From the NCBI GenBank assembly GCA_900473795.1, contig UCMT01000030.1, forward strand, positions 30,485 to 94,484: a DNA stretch of 64,000 nt. The letters run 5' to 3'. This document shows, piece by piece, positions 8,909 to 17,931 of the stretch (within the stretch, counting starts at the first letter, position 1; every line of letters begins with the position of its first letter). Under the pieces are notes generated by a model. It was not told where the DNA came from, made no database searches, and saw only the letters and a program-made list of their open reading frames with translations. Source of the stretch: Hyphomicrobiales bacterium (lineage in GTDB: Bacteria > Pseudomonadota > Alphaproteobacteria > Rhizobiales > Rhizobiaceae). The position numbers and the translations under genes were made by a program.

Positions 8909-9841
8909 ATGAGCGAAGACACTGTAGAGACCGCCGCACCCGAAGGCGCTGCCACCCGTTCCGGCTTCGTGGCGCTGATCGGCGCCACCAATGCCGGCAA
9001 ATCCACGCTGGTCAACCGCCTGGTTGGCGCCAAAGTGTCGATCGTCAGTCACAAGGTGCAGACGACCCGCGCCATCGTTCGTGGCATCGCCATCCACAAA
9101 CAGGCGCAGATCGTCTTCATGGACACGCCCGGCATCTTCAAGCCGCGCCGCCGTCTCGACCGCGCCATGGTGACGACTGCCTGGGGCGGCGCCAAGGATG
9201 CCGACGCCATCATGATGCTGATCGACAGCGAGCGCGGGCTGAAAGGCGACGCCGAGACGATTCTCGAAGGGTTGAAGGAAGTCGAACAGCCGAAGATGCT
9301 GGTCCTCAACAAGATCGACCAGGTTTCGCGCGAGGACCTGCTGAAGCTCGCAACCGCGGCCAACGAATATGTCGACTTCGAACGCACTTTCATGATTTCG
9401 GCGCTCAACGGCTCCGGTTGCGACGATGTGCTCGACTATCTCGCCATGAAGCTGCCAGAAGGTCCCTGGTACTATCCGGAGGACCAGATTTCCGATCTGC
9501 CGATGCGCCAGCTCGCCGCGGAGATCACCCGCGAAAAGCTCTTCTTGAGGCTGCATCAGGAACTTCCCTATTCCTCGCATGTCGAAACGGAAAAATGGGA
9601 AGAGCGCAAGGACGGCTCGGTGCGCATCGAGCAGGTGATCTATGTCGAGCGTGACAGCCAGAAGAAGATCGCGCTCGGCAAGAACGGCGAGGCGATCAAG
9701 GCGATCTCCATGGCCTCGCGCAAGGAACTCTCCGAAATCCTCGAACAGCCGGTTCACCTGTTCCTGTTCGTCAAGGTGCGCGAAAACTGGGGCGACGACC
9801 CCGAGCGCTTCCGCGAAATGGGGCTGGAATTCCCCAAGTAG
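8909..9841 (+). CDS. era: GTPase Era
   Basis: Era is a GTPase that helps 30S subunit maturation by binding the 3' end of 16S rRNA. The 310-residue protein has Walker A GATNAGKS (25-32), switch II DTPGIF, the NKID specificity motif, and a C-terminal KH domain with IALGKNGEAIKAI. The first 18 residues (SEDTVETAAPEGAATRSG) are a short acidic extension. Era is followed by a hairpin and then the convergent ars operon. In many relatives recO comes next, but here recO is 24 kb further on. Confidence 0.97.
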   Translation: MSEDTVETAAPEGAATRSGFVALIGATNAGKSTLVNRLVGAKVSIVSHKVQTTRAIVRGIAIHKQAQIVFMDTPGIFKPRRRLDRAMVTTAWGGAKDADAIMMLIDSERGLKGDAETILEGLKEVEQPKMLVLNKIDQVSREDLLKLATAANEYVDFERTFMISALNGSGCDDVLDYLAMKLPEGPWYYPEDQISDLPMRQLAAEITREKLFLRLHQELPYSSHVETEKWEERKDGSVRIEQVIYVERDSQKKIALGKNGEAIKAISMASRKELSEILEQPVHLFLFVKVRENWGDDPERFREMGLEFPK

Positions 9842-9844
9842 AAG

Positions 9845-9870
9845 AAAGGCGCTGGAAACGGCGCCTTTTC
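9845..9870. terminator. Terminator between era and the ars operon
   Basis: AAAGGCGC (9845-9852) pairs perfectly with GCGCCTTT (9861-9868), with T-rich sequence on the era side and A-rich sequence on the other side. It could therefore stop both convergent transcripts. Confidence 0.75.
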
Positions 9871-9876
9871 CTTGGT

Positions 9877-10602
9877 CTATATTCTCCTCAACCCGACGCG
9901 TTGCTCCAGTTTCTCAGCCTCTTCCTTGCGCTCGCTGTAGCGGTCGGTGAGATAGCCCGAGATGTCGCGCGTCAGCAGCGTCAGTTTCATCAGTTCCTCC
10001 ATCACATCAACGACGCGGTCATAGTAGGAGGATGGTTTCATCCGGCCGTTGGCGTCGAATTCCTGAAAGGCCTTGGCGACGGAGGACTGGTTGGGAATGG
10101 TGATCATCCGCATCCAGCGTCCGAGAATGCGCATCTGGTTGACAGCGTTGAAGCTTTGCGAACCGCCCGAGACCTGCATGACGGCAAGCGTGCGCCCCTG
10201 CGTCGGGCGGATCGACCCGACCGAAAGCGGAATCCAGTCGATCTGGACCTTCATGATGCCGCTCATGGCACCGTGCCGCTCCGGGCTTACCCAGACTTGG
10301 CCCTCCGACCATTGCGAGAGATCCCTGAGTTCCTGCACCTTCGGATGGCTGATCGGAGCTGCATCGGGCAGGGGCAGGCCTTCCGGATTGAAGAAACGAA
10401 CCTCAGCGCCGAAATGCTCGAGCAGGCGCCCGGCTTCCTCGGCCAGCAGGCGGCTGTAGGATACGGTCCGAAGCGAGCCATAGAGAATGAGAATGCGCGG
10501 TGGATGGGTCGAGAACGGCCTGCGCAGCGCCTCGCGGTCAGGCAAGCGCAGGTGCTGTTCATGGGCTGCCGGCAGATCAGACAAGGCGCTTGCCCTCGGC
10601 AT
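9877..10602 (-). CDS. arsH: ArsH, NADPH-dependent FMN reductase / organoarsenical oxidase
   Basis: ArsH is a flavoprotein that oxidises trivalent methylated arsenicals. The protein (about 241 residues) has the flavodoxin-like FMN site [15 protein letters not shown], the [15 protein letters not shown] segment and the [13 protein letters not shown] motif of the ArsH subgroup. I take ATG 10602 as the start. Another ATG 18 bases upstream is possible. Either way the start lies inside the end of arsC (26-base overlap). It is the last gene of the five-gene ars operon. Confidence 0.93.
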   Translation of the reverse strand: MPRASALSDLPAAHEQHLRLPDREALRRPFSTHPPRILILYGSLRTVSYSRLLAEEAGRLLEHFGAEVRFFNPEGLPLPDAAPISHPKVQELRDLSQWSEGQVWVSPERHGAMSGIMKVQIDWIPLSVGSIRPTQGRTLAVMQVSGGSQSFNAVNQMRILGRWMRMITIPNQSSVAKAFQEFDANGRMKPSSYYDRVVDVMEELMKLTLLTRDISGYLTDRYSERKEEAEKLEQRVGLRRI

Positions 10603-10999
10603 CGAGCACCTGCTCGCCATCCTCCTTGGCGAAGGGGCCCTTGTGCGTCTCCGGCAGGATCTCGAGAACGACCTCGGACGGCCGGCAGAGCCGTGTGCCC
10701 ATCCCCGTGATGACGAAGGGTCGGTTGATCAGGATCGGATGCGTCAGCATCGCATCCAGAAGCGCGTCGTCGCTCAGCGCCGGATCGGCAAGCCCGAGCT
10801 CGTCGAACGGCGTGCCCTTTTCGCGAATTGCCTCGCGCGCACTGAGCCCGGCATCGGCGATCATCGCTTTCAACACGTCCCGGCTTGGCGGGGTGTGGAG
10901 ATATTCGATCACGGTCGGTTCGATGCCGGCATTGCGGATCATTGCCAAGGTGTTGCGGGAGGTGCCGCAATCGGGGTTGTGATAGATGGTGACGGTCAT
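10577..10999 (-). CDS. arsC: Arsenate reductase, glutaredoxin-coupled type
   Basis: A 140-residue ArsC of the E. coli plasmid R773 type, which reduces As(V) to As(III) using glutathione and glutaredoxin. It starts [18 protein letters not shown], with the catalytic Cys at C11, and keeps the [15 protein letters not shown] region with the arginines that bind arsenate. Its start overlaps the aqpS stop (ATGA) and arsH begins within its end. Confidence 0.95.
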   Translation of the reverse strand: MTVTIYHNPDCGTSRNTLAMIRNAGIEPTVIEYLHTPPSRDVLKAMIADAGLSAREAIREKGTPFDELGLADPALSDDALLDAMLTHPILINRPFVITGMGTRLCRPSEVVLEILPETHKGPFAKEDGEQVLDAEGKRLV

Positions 11000-11694
11000 C
11001 TCGAGGCCTCGGATGCAAGGGTTTCGGAGGAGGGGGAACGCAGCAGCCAGCTCATCAGGGCCAACGCAAGAACTGCGCCCAGAATTTCGGCGATGATGAA
11101 GCCCGGGAGGTCGAACGGCCGGATCCCGGAGAAGGTATTGGTCAGCGACCGCGCCATCGCCACGGCGGGATTGGCGAAGGAGGTGGACGCGGTGAACCAG
11201 TAGGCAGCGGTTATGTAGAGCCCTACCAGCCACGGCACGCTTTTCGGGTCAGGGCGGATGCCGCCGAGGATCACGGCGACAAGGCCGAACGTGGCCACTC
11301 CCTCGGAAAGCCATTGTGCGGCTCCGGTTCGCACCTTCAGCGAAGCTTCGACCGGAGCCAGATCGAACATCAGATGCGCCACGACCGTTCCGAGGATGCC
11401 GCCCAGGCACTGTGCCACGATGTACAGTATCAGCTCGCGCCCCGGCAATTGGCGCTTCAGCGCGAACACCAGTGAGACGGCCGGATTGAAATGCGCACCG
11501 GAGATCGGCCCGAGGATGGTGATCAGCGCGACCAGGATGGTGCCGGTCGCGAGCGTGTTGCCAAGCAGGGACAGCGCGGCATCGTCCGTGAGCGTGTCGG
11601 CCATGATGCCGGAACCGACCACGGTCGCAACCAGCAGGCAGGTCCCAAGCGCTTCGGCGAAGAGGCGGCGTCGCAAGTCGAATTCTGACATCAC
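10996..11694 (-). CDS. aqpS: Aquaglyceroporin for arsenite exit (AqpS-like)
   Basis: A 232-residue major intrinsic protein with six predicted membrane helices and both pore NPA motifs intact (N70 in GAHFNPAVSL, N175 in SFANPAVAMARS). In the ars operon of Sinorhizobium meliloti a channel of this type replaces the ArsB pump and lets arsenite made by ArsC leave the cell down its gradient. No arsB or acr3 gene is in this operon, which fits the same arrangement. It overlaps both neighbours by 4 bases. Confidence 0.93.
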   Translation of the reverse strand: MMSEFDLRRRLFAEALGTCLLVATVVGSGIMADTLTDDAALSLLGNTLATGTILVALITILGPISGAHFNPAVSLVFALKRQLPGRELILYIVAQCLGGILGTVVAHLMFDLAPVEASLKVRTGAAQWLSEGVATFGLVAVILGGIRPDPKSVPWLVGLYITAAYWFTASTSFANPAVAMARSLTNTFSGIRPFDLPGFIIAEILGAVLALALMSWLLRSPSSETLASEASR

Positions 11695-12218
11695 CCTGCC
11701 TTCGTCGGGCTGATGCTCGCGCCTTCCATGGCGCCGATCTGGCGCACATGTGTTTCCATCGCCAGCTTGTCGATCGAACTGTGCGGCAGGGCGAGAAATG
11801 CCATGATCCGGTTTTTCAGGAACCGTGCCGCCTGCGAGAAGGCGCGCTCCTTCTCGAACTCGCTGCCTTCAACGGCTGCAGGGTCCTCGACGCCCCAGTG
11901 TGCCGTCATCGGATGACCGATCCAGACAGGGCAGGCCTCGCCGGCGGCATTGTCGCAAACCGTGAAGATGAAATCCATTTGCGGCGCGTTTTCGACGGCA
12001 AAGACATCCCAGCTTTTGGAGCTGAAGCCGGTTGCCGGATAGCCCAGTGCGCTCAACTCCCTCAGGGCGAGGGGATGCACGGTCCCCTTCGGATAGCTGC
12101 CTGCCGAATAGGCGTTGAAGCGGCCTTTTCCTTCGGCATTCAGGATGGATTCTGCGAGAATGGAGCGGGCGGAATTTCCGGTGCACAGGAAGAGCACGTT
12201 GTAGATGCGGTCAGGCAT
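11691..12218 (-). CDS. Arsenate reductase, low-molecular-weight phosphatase type
   Basis: A 175-residue protein of the LMW protein tyrosine phosphatase fold. The P-loop CTGNSARS holds the nucleophile C12. Two more cysteines, C88 and C96 in TVCDNAAGEACPVW, sit where thioredoxin-coupled arsenate reductases relay disulfides. Together these support arsenate reduction rather than phosphotyrosine hydrolysis. It is unrelated in fold to the second ArsC in the same operon. I start it at ATG 12218, which overlaps the arsR end by 8 bases, because the frame's earlier codons do not align. Confidence 0.9.
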   Translation of the reverse strand: MPDRIYNVLFLCTGNSARSILAESILNAEGKGRFNAYSAGSYPKGTVHPLALRELSALGYPATGFSSKSWDVFAVENAPQMDFIFTVCDNAAGEACPVWIGHPMTAHWGVEDPAAVEGSEFEKERAFSQAARFLKNRIMAFLALPHSSIDKLAMETHVRQIGAMEGASISPTKAG

Positions 12219-12567
12219 GAGCTTTTTCCTTTGGCGGACAGCAGGGAACGAGGTCTGCAATCAGCGGCACGCAGAGATCGGGGTGGCCGGCGCAGCAATC
12301 TTTCAGGAGGAACGTGACGACATCGCGCAAGCTGTCGAGGGAGGCGCGGTAGACGATGGACCGGCTTTGCCGCTCAGCCGTGACGAGGCCGGCGCGCTGA
12401 AGGGTCGCCAGGTGCGTCGACATGGTGTTGTGCGGAACGCCGAGCAGACGGGCGATTTCCCCGGCAGGCAAGCCGTCGGGTTCGTGGGAGACGAGCAACC
12501 GGAAGGCATCCAGGCGAGTACCCTGGGCAAGGGCTGCAAAAGCATTGACGGTGCTATCATTGTCCAT
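12211..12567 (-). CDS. arsR: ArsR family arsenite-responsive repressor
   Basis: A 118-residue winged-helix repressor. The recognition helix region is GEIARLLGVPHNTMSTHLATLQRAGLV. Instead of a CxC in the DNA-binding helix, it has C91, C92 and C99 (DCCAGHPDLC) and a C-terminal C109-C110 pair. This resembles the three-cysteine As(III) site built in the C-terminal part of some ArsR proteins. It is the first gene of the ars operon. ATG 12567 is the only good start, yet it has no Shine-Dalgarno because the operator palindrome abuts it. Confidence 0.93.
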   Translation of the reverse strand: MDNDSTVNAFAALAQGTRLDAFRLLVSHEPDGLPAGEIARLLGVPHNTMSTHLATLQRAGLVTAERQSRSIVYRASLDSLRDVVTFLLKDCCAGHPDLCVPLIADLVPCCPPKEKAHA

Positions 12568-12603
12568 ATGTCGAGAATTATCGACATAATGGTGTGACGT
12601 CAA
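12567..12603 (-). promoter_or_regulatory. arsR promoter with overlapping palindromic operator
   Basis: An 8-6-8 inverted repeat, TATGTCGA-N6-TCGACATA, occupies 12567-12588 and touches the arsR start codon. Reading leftward, TTGACG (12603-12598) can serve as -35. A -10 such as GATAAT or TAATTC lies inside the palindrome. Transcription would then begin within a base or two of ATG 12567, giving a nearly leaderless mRNA. Binding of ArsR here would block the promoter and autoregulate the operon. The palindrome is directly visible; the promoter elements are inference. Confidence 0.75.
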
Positions 12604-12742
12604 GATGAACCTTCGAGCCACACGCTGTGTCGATCGTCGAACAGTCTGTCGAGGAAACGCCGTCTTGTCGTTCCTGCATGTGCGTGGGATTTCAGAACAA
12701 AATGAAGCGCCCGGCGTTTCGGGATAAAAGAGGACAGCCACG

Positions 12743-13741
12743 ATGCCGCAACTGGTCGATGGAAAATGGGAAAAGGGCGATGTCGCTGCCAGCGAGATGA
12801 AGGACGGCGCCTTCAATCGCGAACCCACCAGTTTCCACAACTGGATCACCGCCGATGGCACGCCGGGACCGGATGGCCAGGCGGCGCTTCCCACTGAGGC
12901 CGGACGTTATCAGCTCTTCGTCGCCTTCATCTGCCCCTGGGCGTCCCGCACTCTGATGATGCGCAATCTGAAGGGCTTGCAGGACATTGTTTCCGTGTCC
13001 GTCGCCGAACCGGAACTGGGCGAAAACGGCTGGACCTATGCCGAGCCGCAGGATGCCGGCCCGCGTGTCCCGAGGATCCGTTTTCAGCATGAACTCTACA
13101 CGGCGTCCGACCCGCATTATACCGGCAAGGTCTCCGTCCCGGTGCTTTGGGATCGGAAGGAAGGCCGCATCGTCAACAACGAATCCGCCGATATCATTCG
13201 CATCCTCAACGCGGCCTTCAATCATCTGTCGGGTAACCGGCTTGATTTCTACCCGCACACGCTGCGCCGGGAAATCGATCGCTGGAACGCGCCGATCTAC
13301 GAGAAGGTCAACAACGGCGTCTACCGGGCTGGTTTTGCCAAGACGCAATCAGCCTATGAGGAGGCCGTGACCAACCTTTTCGGCATGCTCGATACGCTCG
13401 AAGCGCATTTGTCGCAGAACCGGTATATCGCCGGGGTTCACTTCACCGAGGCTGATATCCGCCTGTTCGTCACACTGGTCCGATTCGATTCTGCCTATCA
13501 CGGCGCCTTCAAATGCAATCTGCGGCGGCTGGAGGATTATCCGAATCTGTCGAACTATTTGCGGGAGATTTACCAGTGGCCGGGCATCCGCGACACGGTA
13601 CGGATCGATCAGATCAAGCGGGGCTATTATTCGCTTGTCCATATCAATCCGACGAAGATCGTGCCGCTCGGCCCGGTGCTTGATCTCGACCGGCCGCACG
13701 ACAGGGCACGTCTCGACGGACAGGGCGTGGTTACCCTTTGA
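12743..13741 (+). CDS. Glutathionyl-hydroquinone reductase (Xi-class GST, YqjG/Gto type)
   Basis: A 332-residue glutathione transferase of the Xi class, which reduces glutathionyl-hydroquinones to hydroquinones with glutathione. The catalytic cysteine is C64 in the family motif FICPWASRT. A thioredoxin-fold part with SVPVLWDRKEGRIVNNESADIIRIL precedes an all-helical C-terminal domain (YIAGVHFTEADIRLFVTLVRFD). Length and motifs are standard. It is transcribed away from arsR across 175 bases, so it may share the control region, but I see no direct link to arsenic. Confidence 0.92.
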   Translation: MPQLVDGKWEKGDVAASEMKDGAFNREPTSFHNWITADGTPGPDGQAALPTEAGRYQLFVAFICPWASRTLMMRNLKGLQDIVSVSVAEPELGENGWTYAEPQDAGPRVPRIRFQHELYTASDPHYTGKVSVPVLWDRKEGRIVNNESADIIRILNAAFNHLSGNRLDFYPHTLRREIDRWNAPIYEKVNNGVYRAGFAKTQSAYEEAVTNLFGMLDTLEAHLSQNRYIAGVHFTEADIRLFVTLVRFDSAYHGAFKCNLRRLEDYPNLSNYLREIYQWPGIRDTVRIDQIKRGYYSLVHINPTKIVPLGPVLDLDRPHDRARLDGQGVVTL

Positions 13742-14039
13742 TTTCGTTTGCTTACTAAGAAAATAAATCTCCCACGGACTTGCCGCAGCCATTGCGAAAA
13801 AGCGAAACCGCGCTAGTTTAATACCCGTTCTGATGGATAAGTTTCCCGATCGGGAGCGCCCAGACGATCTGCCCGGCATGCCGACTGGCGGTGTCACGAT
13901 TGCTTCCAGCACGGCTTGTTTTCCGGCGGCGCCGATGGCGTTCCAGCTCCGGTTTTCCCGTACCGGGATTTTCCGGTCGAGACCGGCACCCCGTGAATAT
14001 CCAGCGGAACGATCCGATGGGTTGTGGTCGAGGTCTTGA

Positions 14040-15296
14040 ATGAGCACGACATTTCTGAAGCTGCTTCGCCGGCTGGTTCAAAAAGGCAATCTGCGCATTG
14101 CCCTTTCGTCTGGAGAGCAGGCCGTCCTTGGTGATGGCTCCGGTGAGCCCGTCGCGCTCCGGATGATCGATGAAGAGGCCGAAAAGGCGATCCTGCGCGA
14201 TCCGGGCCTGAAATTCGGGGAGATGTATGTCGACGGGCGCGTTGTCATCGATGAGGGCAACATTTTCGATGTCATCTCGATGATGAAGGCCAATGGCCTC
14301 GAACGGGCAGCGACCGTCAGCAACACGGTCACCGCCCTTCTGCATGTCGCCGAACAGCAGGTCAAAAGCCGCCTGCCGGTCAATCGCAACAAGCACAATG
14401 TCGCCCATCACTACGATCTCGATGGCAAGCTGTTCGATCTGTTTCTCGATCAGGACTGGCAATACTCCTGCGCCTATTTCGATCCGCCCGGCATCAGCCT
14501 CGATGAGGCGCAGACGGCCAAGAAGCGCCACATCGCGGCAAAGCTGCTGCTGGAGCCGGGCCAAAGTGTGCTGGATGTGGGCTCCGGCTGGGGCGGCATG
14601 GCGATGTATCTTGCCGAATCGTCGGGCGTCGAGGTCACCGGCATCACGCTCAGCGAGGAACAATTGAAGGTTTCCCGCGGGCGAGCGGCAAAGCGCGGGC
14701 TCGCCGGCCGCGTTCGTTTCGAATTGCAGGACTACCGGACCATGGCGAACCAAAAGTTCGACCGCATCGTCTCCGTCGGCATGTTCGAGCATGTCGGCAT
14801 GGCCAATTACGGCAATTTCTTCAGCAAGATGGCGGACCTTCTTGCCCCGAAGGGGGTGATGCTCCTGCATTCGATCGGCCAGGCGGAAAAGCCCTGGGCG
14901 ACCAATCCCTGGATCGAGAAATACATCTTTCCCGGCGGCTATATGCCGGCCCTGTCGGAAGTCGTGCCGGCAGTCGAGAAGGCGCGGCTGATGATCAAGG
15001 ATATCGAGATCCTGCCGATGCATTATGCCCAGACGCTGCGGGCCTGGCGCGATCGCTTCACGGCGCGCAAGGAGGAAGCAATCCGGCTCTATGACGAGCG
15101 CTTCTTCCGCATGTGGGAGTTCTATCTGGCGGCCTCCGAAACGGCCTTCATCTACGACAAGCTGTTGATCTTCCAGATCCAGCTTTCGCGCGAACAGGAC
15201 GCGGTGCCTTATACCCGCAGCTACATCGGCGAGCGTGAGGCGGCGTTGCGCGAATTCGAAAAGACGCGTCCGCCGCTGGAGCGGGTCGAGTTCTGA
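14040..15296 (+). CDS. cfa: Cyclopropane-fatty-acyl-phospholipid synthase
   Basis: Methylates cis double bonds of membrane phospholipid acyl chains using S-adenosylmethionine. At 418 residues it shows the usual layout: an N-terminal lipid-binding domain, then the YSCAYFDPP motif (142-150) and the SAM-binding [12 protein letters not shown] (177-188), followed by [15 protein letters not shown] and the C-terminal helical region. ATG 14040 directly follows the stop of a 68-codon frame at 13833. I do not trust that frame as a gene. GAGG lies 6 bases before the start. Confidence 0.94.
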   Translation: MSTTFLKLLRRLVQKGNLRIALSSGEQAVLGDGSGEPVALRMIDEEAEKAILRDPGLKFGEMYVDGRVVIDEGNIFDVISMMKANGLERAATVSNTVTALLHVAEQQVKSRLPVNRNKHNVAHHYDLDGKLFDLFLDQDWQYSCAYFDPPGISLDEAQTAKKRHIAAKLLLEPGQSVLDVGSGWGGMAMYLAESSGVEVTGITLSEEQLKVSRGRAAKRGLAGRVRFELQDYRTMANQKFDRIVSVGMFEHVGMANYGNFFSKMADLLAPKGVMLLHSIGQAEKPWATNPWIEKYIFPGGYMPALSEVVPAVEKARLMIKDIEILPMHYAQTLRAWRDRFTARKEEAIRLYDERFFRMWEFYLAASETAFIYDKLLIFQIQLSREQDAVPYTRSYIGEREAALREFEKTRPPLERVEF

Positions 15297-15423
15297 GCCG
15301 CCTGCCGTTGCAGGGCACGGCATCATCCTTCTGTGGACGTCTGGTAGCCGGCGATCGCCTTCACTTGGCCTTGATCGCATGTGCCTCTATGGTTCCTGCC
15401 ACATCATCAAGCCACGGAATGCC

Positions 15424-17745
15424 ATGCCCCTGCCTTCAAAGCCCATTGCCGTTCTCATCGCCCAGGAAATCAAGGCCGCGCCTGCGCAGGTGATTGCAGC
15501 CATCGAATTGCTCGACGAGGGCGCCACAGTTCCCTTCATCGCGCGTTATCGCAAGGAGGTGACCGGCGGTCTGGACGATACGCAACTGCGTGATTTGGCC
15601 GAACGTCTCGTCTATCTGCGCGAACTGGAAGCCCGCCGCATCTCGATCCTCGACTCGATCCGCAGTCAGGACAAGCTGACGGCAGAGCTGGAAGCCAAGA
15701 TCGCCGCCGTCACCACGAAGGCGGAACTGGAAGATATCTACCTGCCCTATAAGCCGAAGCGGCGAACCAAGGCGGAGATCGCTCGTGAGCGCGGACTGGG
15801 GCCGCTGGCGGAGGCCGTTCTGGCCGACCGCTCCGTCGCGCCGGCAGACCGCGCATCGGCCTTCATCACGGCGGAGGTGCCGGACGTCAAGACGGCGCTC
15901 GATGGCGCCCGTGACATCATTGCCGAGGGGATCACCGAAAATGCCGACCTGCTCGGTCGCCTGCGTGCCCATATGCGACAGGTCGCGTTTTTGCGCGCCA
16001 AGGTGGTCGACGGCAAGCAGGAGGCCGGCGCCAAATTCTCTGACTATTTCGACCATTCCGAACGCTGGGCAACCGTCGCCGGCCACCGGGCACTTGCCAT
16101 GTTGCGCGGCTGGAACGAGGAGTTTCTCTCCGTCGATATCGTCGTTGATCAGGACGACACCGCGCCGGTCAAGCCGGTCGAGCGCACCATCGCCGCCGCC
16201 TACACCGTCGGCGGCACGCTGCCAGGCGACAAGTGGCTGATGGAGGTGATCGGCTGGACCTGGCGCGTCAAGCTGTCGATGTCGCTGTCGCTCGATCTGA
16301 TGCGCGAAATGCGTGAACGGGCGGAAGAGGAGGCGATCCATGTCTTCGCCCGCAATCTGAAAGATCTGCTGCTCGCTGCTCCCGCCGGTTCGCGCGCGAC
16401 GATGGGCCTCGATCCCGGTATCCGCACCGGCGTCAAGGTCGCGGTCGTCGACGGCACCGGCAAGCTGCTCGAGACGACGACGGTCTATCCGTTTCCGCCG
16501 AAGAACGACATTCGCGGCACCCAGGCCGAGCTCGCGAGCCTCGTGCGCAAACATAAGATAGAACTGATCGCCATCGGCAACGGCACGGGCAGCCGCGAGA
16601 CGGAACGCCTCGTCGCCGACATGCTGGGCCAACTGCCGGCGGGGCCCAAGCCCACCAAGGTCATCGTCTCGGAAGCCGGCGCCTCGGTCTATTCCGCCTC
16701 GCAAACGGCCGCTGACGAATTCCCGGGCCTCGATGTTTCCCTGCGCGGTGCCGTCTCGATTGGTCGCCGCCTGCAGGATCCGCTGGCCGAACTGGTCAAG
16801 ATCGAGCCGAAGTCGATCGGCGTCGGCCAATACCAGCACGATGTCGATCAGGGCCGTCTGAGCCGCTCGCTCGACGCCGTCGTCGAAGACGCGGTGAACG
16901 CGGTCGGCGTCGATCTGAATACTGCTTCGGCGCCGCTGCTTGCCCGTGTCTCCGGACTCGGCAAATCGTCCGCCGAGGCGATCGTTGCGCACCGTGATGC
17001 GACCGGCCCCTTCGAGAGCCGCAAGGAATTGATGAAGGTGCCGCGGCTCGGCGCCCGCACCTTTGAACAATGCGCCGGCTTCCTGCGTATTCCGAACGGC
17101 AAGGAGCCGCTGGATGCGTCTTCCGTGCATCCGGAAGCCTATGGCGTGGCAAAGAAGATCGTCGCCGCCTGCGGTCGCGATGTGCGCGCCATCATGGGCG
17201 ACAGCGCCATCCTGAAAAGCCTCGACCCGCGTACCTTCGTCGACGAGCGCTTCGGCCTGCCGACGGTCAAGGATATTCTCGCTGAACTCGAAAAGCCCGG
17301 CCGCGACCCGCGCCCAAGCTTCAAGACCGCGACCTTTGCCGACGGCATCGACGACATCAAGGACCTGAAGCCCGGCATGCTGCTGGAAGGCACCGTCACC
17401 AATGTCGCGGCCTTTGGCGCCTTCGTCGATATCGGCGTCCACCAGGACGGGCTGGTCCACGTCTCCCAGCTTGCCGACCGTTTCGTCAAGGATCCGCATG
17501 AGGTGGTCAAGGCCGGCGATGTCGTCAAGGTGCGCGTCACCGAGGTCGATGTCCCCCGCAAGCGCATCGGGCTGACCATGCGCAAGGACGGCGCCGCAGA
17601 GCAAGGCGGCCGCGAGGCGAGGGGCGACGCAAAGGCAGCCCACCAGAGCCGCCAGAACCAGGCCCGCGCGCCGCAGCCAAAACCCCAGGCTCCGTCGCAG
17701 GGCGCCTTTGGCGCGGCGCTGGCCGAGGCGATGAAACGGAAATAA
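15424..17745 (+). CDS. tex: Tex-type RNA-binding transcription accessory protein
   Basis: A 773-residue Tex protein. It has the N-terminal Tex domain ([17 protein letters not shown]), a YqgF/RuvC-like domain ([16 protein letters not shown]), helix-hairpin-helix DNA-binding segments ([19 protein letters not shown]) and a C-terminal S1 RNA-binding domain (about 650-720, [19 protein letters not shown]). Tex binds nucleic acid and affects transcription, possibly of polycistronic or toxin genes in other bacteria. The last 55 residues are a low-complexity Gln/Ala/Pro-rich tail. I place the start at ATG 15424, where homology begins. Confidence 0.93.
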   Translation: MPLPSKPIAVLIAQEIKAAPAQVIAAIELLDEGATVPFIARYRKEVTGGLDDTQLRDLAERLVYLRELEARRISILDSIRSQDKLTAELEAKIAAVTTKAELEDIYLPYKPKRRTKAEIARERGLGPLAEAVLADRSVAPADRASAFITAEVPDVKTALDGARDIIAEGITENADLLGRLRAHMRQVAFLRAKVVDGKQEAGAKFSDYFDHSERWATVAGHRALAMLRGWNEEFLSVDIVVDQDDTAPVKPVERTIAAAYTVGGTLPGDKWLMEVIGWTWRVKLSMSLSLDLMREMRERAEEEAIHVFARNLKDLLLAAPAGSRATMGLDPGIRTGVKVAVVDGTGKLLETTTVYPFPPKNDIRGTQAELASLVRKHKIELIAIGNGTGSRETERLVADMLGQLPAGPKPTKVIVSEAGASVYSASQTAADEFPGLDVSLRGAVSIGRRLQDPLAELVKIEPKSIGVGQYQHDVDQGRLSRSLDAVVEDAVNAVGVDLNTASAPLLARVSGLGKSSAEAIVAHRDATGPFESRKELMKVPRLGARTFEQCAGFLRIPNGKEPLDASSVHPEAYGVAKKIVAACGRDVRAIMGDSAILKSLDPRTFVDERFGLPTVKDILAELEKPGRDPRPSFKTATFADGIDDIKDLKPGMLLEGTVTNVAAFGAFVDIGVHQDGLVHVSQLADRFVKDPHEVVKAGDVVKVRVTEVDVPRKRIGLTMRKDGAAEQGGREARGDAKAAHQSRQNQARAPQPKPQAPSQGAFGAALAEAMKRK

Positions 17746-17931
17746 CGGGTTGAGACGTGCCCGGGTGCTCCGATCACAATTCATCGGCTTCATTCGTCGC
17801 GCTGCCACCAGGATTTTGGCTGCAGTGGAGTGGATTTCCGGTCTAGGGCTGTTGCGACGAAAGTGGCCGCGAAGACTGACAGGCGGATTACGGATCGCTC
17901 TACCGAGAGCTCGGTAGCTCGTCCACGACGG

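Noticed and set aside
11691..12218. Calling this protein a protein tyrosine phosphatase
   Set aside because: C88 and C96 are the disulfide-relay cysteines of thioredoxin-coupled arsenate reductase, and the gene lies in an ars operon.
13833..14039. A 68-codon plus-strand frame that ends directly before the cfa start codon
   Set aside because: No family, no clear ribosome site and an odd composition. It might be a translated leader, but nothing beyond its position supports it.
15436..17808. A 790-codon minus-strand frame opposite tex
   Set aside because: Tex on the plus strand is certain. The opposite frame is a codon-bias shadow without motifs.
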